43,421 bases of DNA from an uncultured Halanaerobiales bacterium (GTDB lineage Bacteria; Bacillota; Halanaerobiia; Halanaerobiales; M55B127), in NCBI GenBank assembly GCA_913055675.1, contig CAJXKY010000018.1, forward strand, positions 1 to 43,421. The letters are read 5' to 3'. The translations under genes were made by a program, and so were the position numbers. The notes beneath the pieces were generated by a model that was not told where the DNA came from, did not search any database, and was given only the letters and a program-made list of their open reading frames with translations. Below are positions 43,410 to 43,421 of the stretch, piece after piece (position 1 is the first letter of the stretch; each line of letters begins with the position of its first letter).

Positions 43410-43421
43410 ATTTCAGTCTCA

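Noticed and set aside
1..43421. tRNA, rRNA, CRISPR arrays, insertion sequences, prophage or lysine riboswitch
   Set aside because: I looked for these in the gaps and gene content and saw none.

Overview
The window (43,421 bases, AT-rich, nearly every gene on the minus strand) looks like chromosome from an anaerobic, fermentative, low-GC Firmicute. A Halanaerobiales-type organism is my best guess, but that is inference from gene content and style. Signs of anaerobiosis are superoxide reductase, rubrerythrin, a radical-SAM lysine 2,3-aminomutase and a B12-dependent aminomutase. Many genes start with TTG or GTG, and several upstream starts drawn by simple ORF calling are corrected here from Shine-Dalgarno (SD) positions.

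Layout. 1-4250: a late cobalamin operon (cobU-cobQ-cbiB-cobT, cobT cut by the window edge) behind a cobalamin riboswitch and terminator. 4313-9836: nadE, a membrane pseudokinase, pgi, a GGDEF diguanylate cyclase and a uracil-DNA glycosylase. 9914-10872: superoxide reductase and rubrerythrin. 10978-18743: a lysine-fermentation operon (kamB-like, kamD, kamE, kal, kce, flavodoxin-like gene, kdd, free Met-sulfoxide reductase, DUF4438). 18803-21255: a LysO-type lysine transporter and a PAS/sigma-54 activator. 21416-28500: an amidohydrolase, an Orr-like PLP racemase, kamA, and atoA/atoD/crt/hbd. 28666-33558: Hsp20, a PHP phosphoesterase, nagA and a Lon-family protease. 33661-35988: a candidate small RNA or leader, a hydantoinase-like enzyme and PhoU. 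36083-37340: a TetR regulator divergent from a small membrane protein, with four repeated operators between them. 37357-39160: pseudouridine kinase and glycosidase. 39279-39785: a fluoride riboswitch followed by a broken crcB. 39837-43409: a nucleoside-type ABC importer.

The central theme is conversion of lysine to acetate and butyrate. KamA makes beta-lysine. KamDE (cobalamin and PLP) makes 3,5-diaminohexanoate. Kdd, Kce and Kal carry carbon to crotonyl-CoA. AtoDA, Hbd and Crt handle the C4-CoA pool. Bcd-Etf and thiolase are not in the window. The most interesting observation is that three transcription units of this pathway (kamB operon, kamA, hbd-crt-atoD-atoA) each carry a GG-N10-GC sigma-54 promoter, while a sigma-54 activator gene sits in the middle of the cluster. 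This suggests a dedicated lysine-responsive sigma-54 regulon. The adjacent cobalamin operon would supply the KamDE cofactor under separate riboswitch control.
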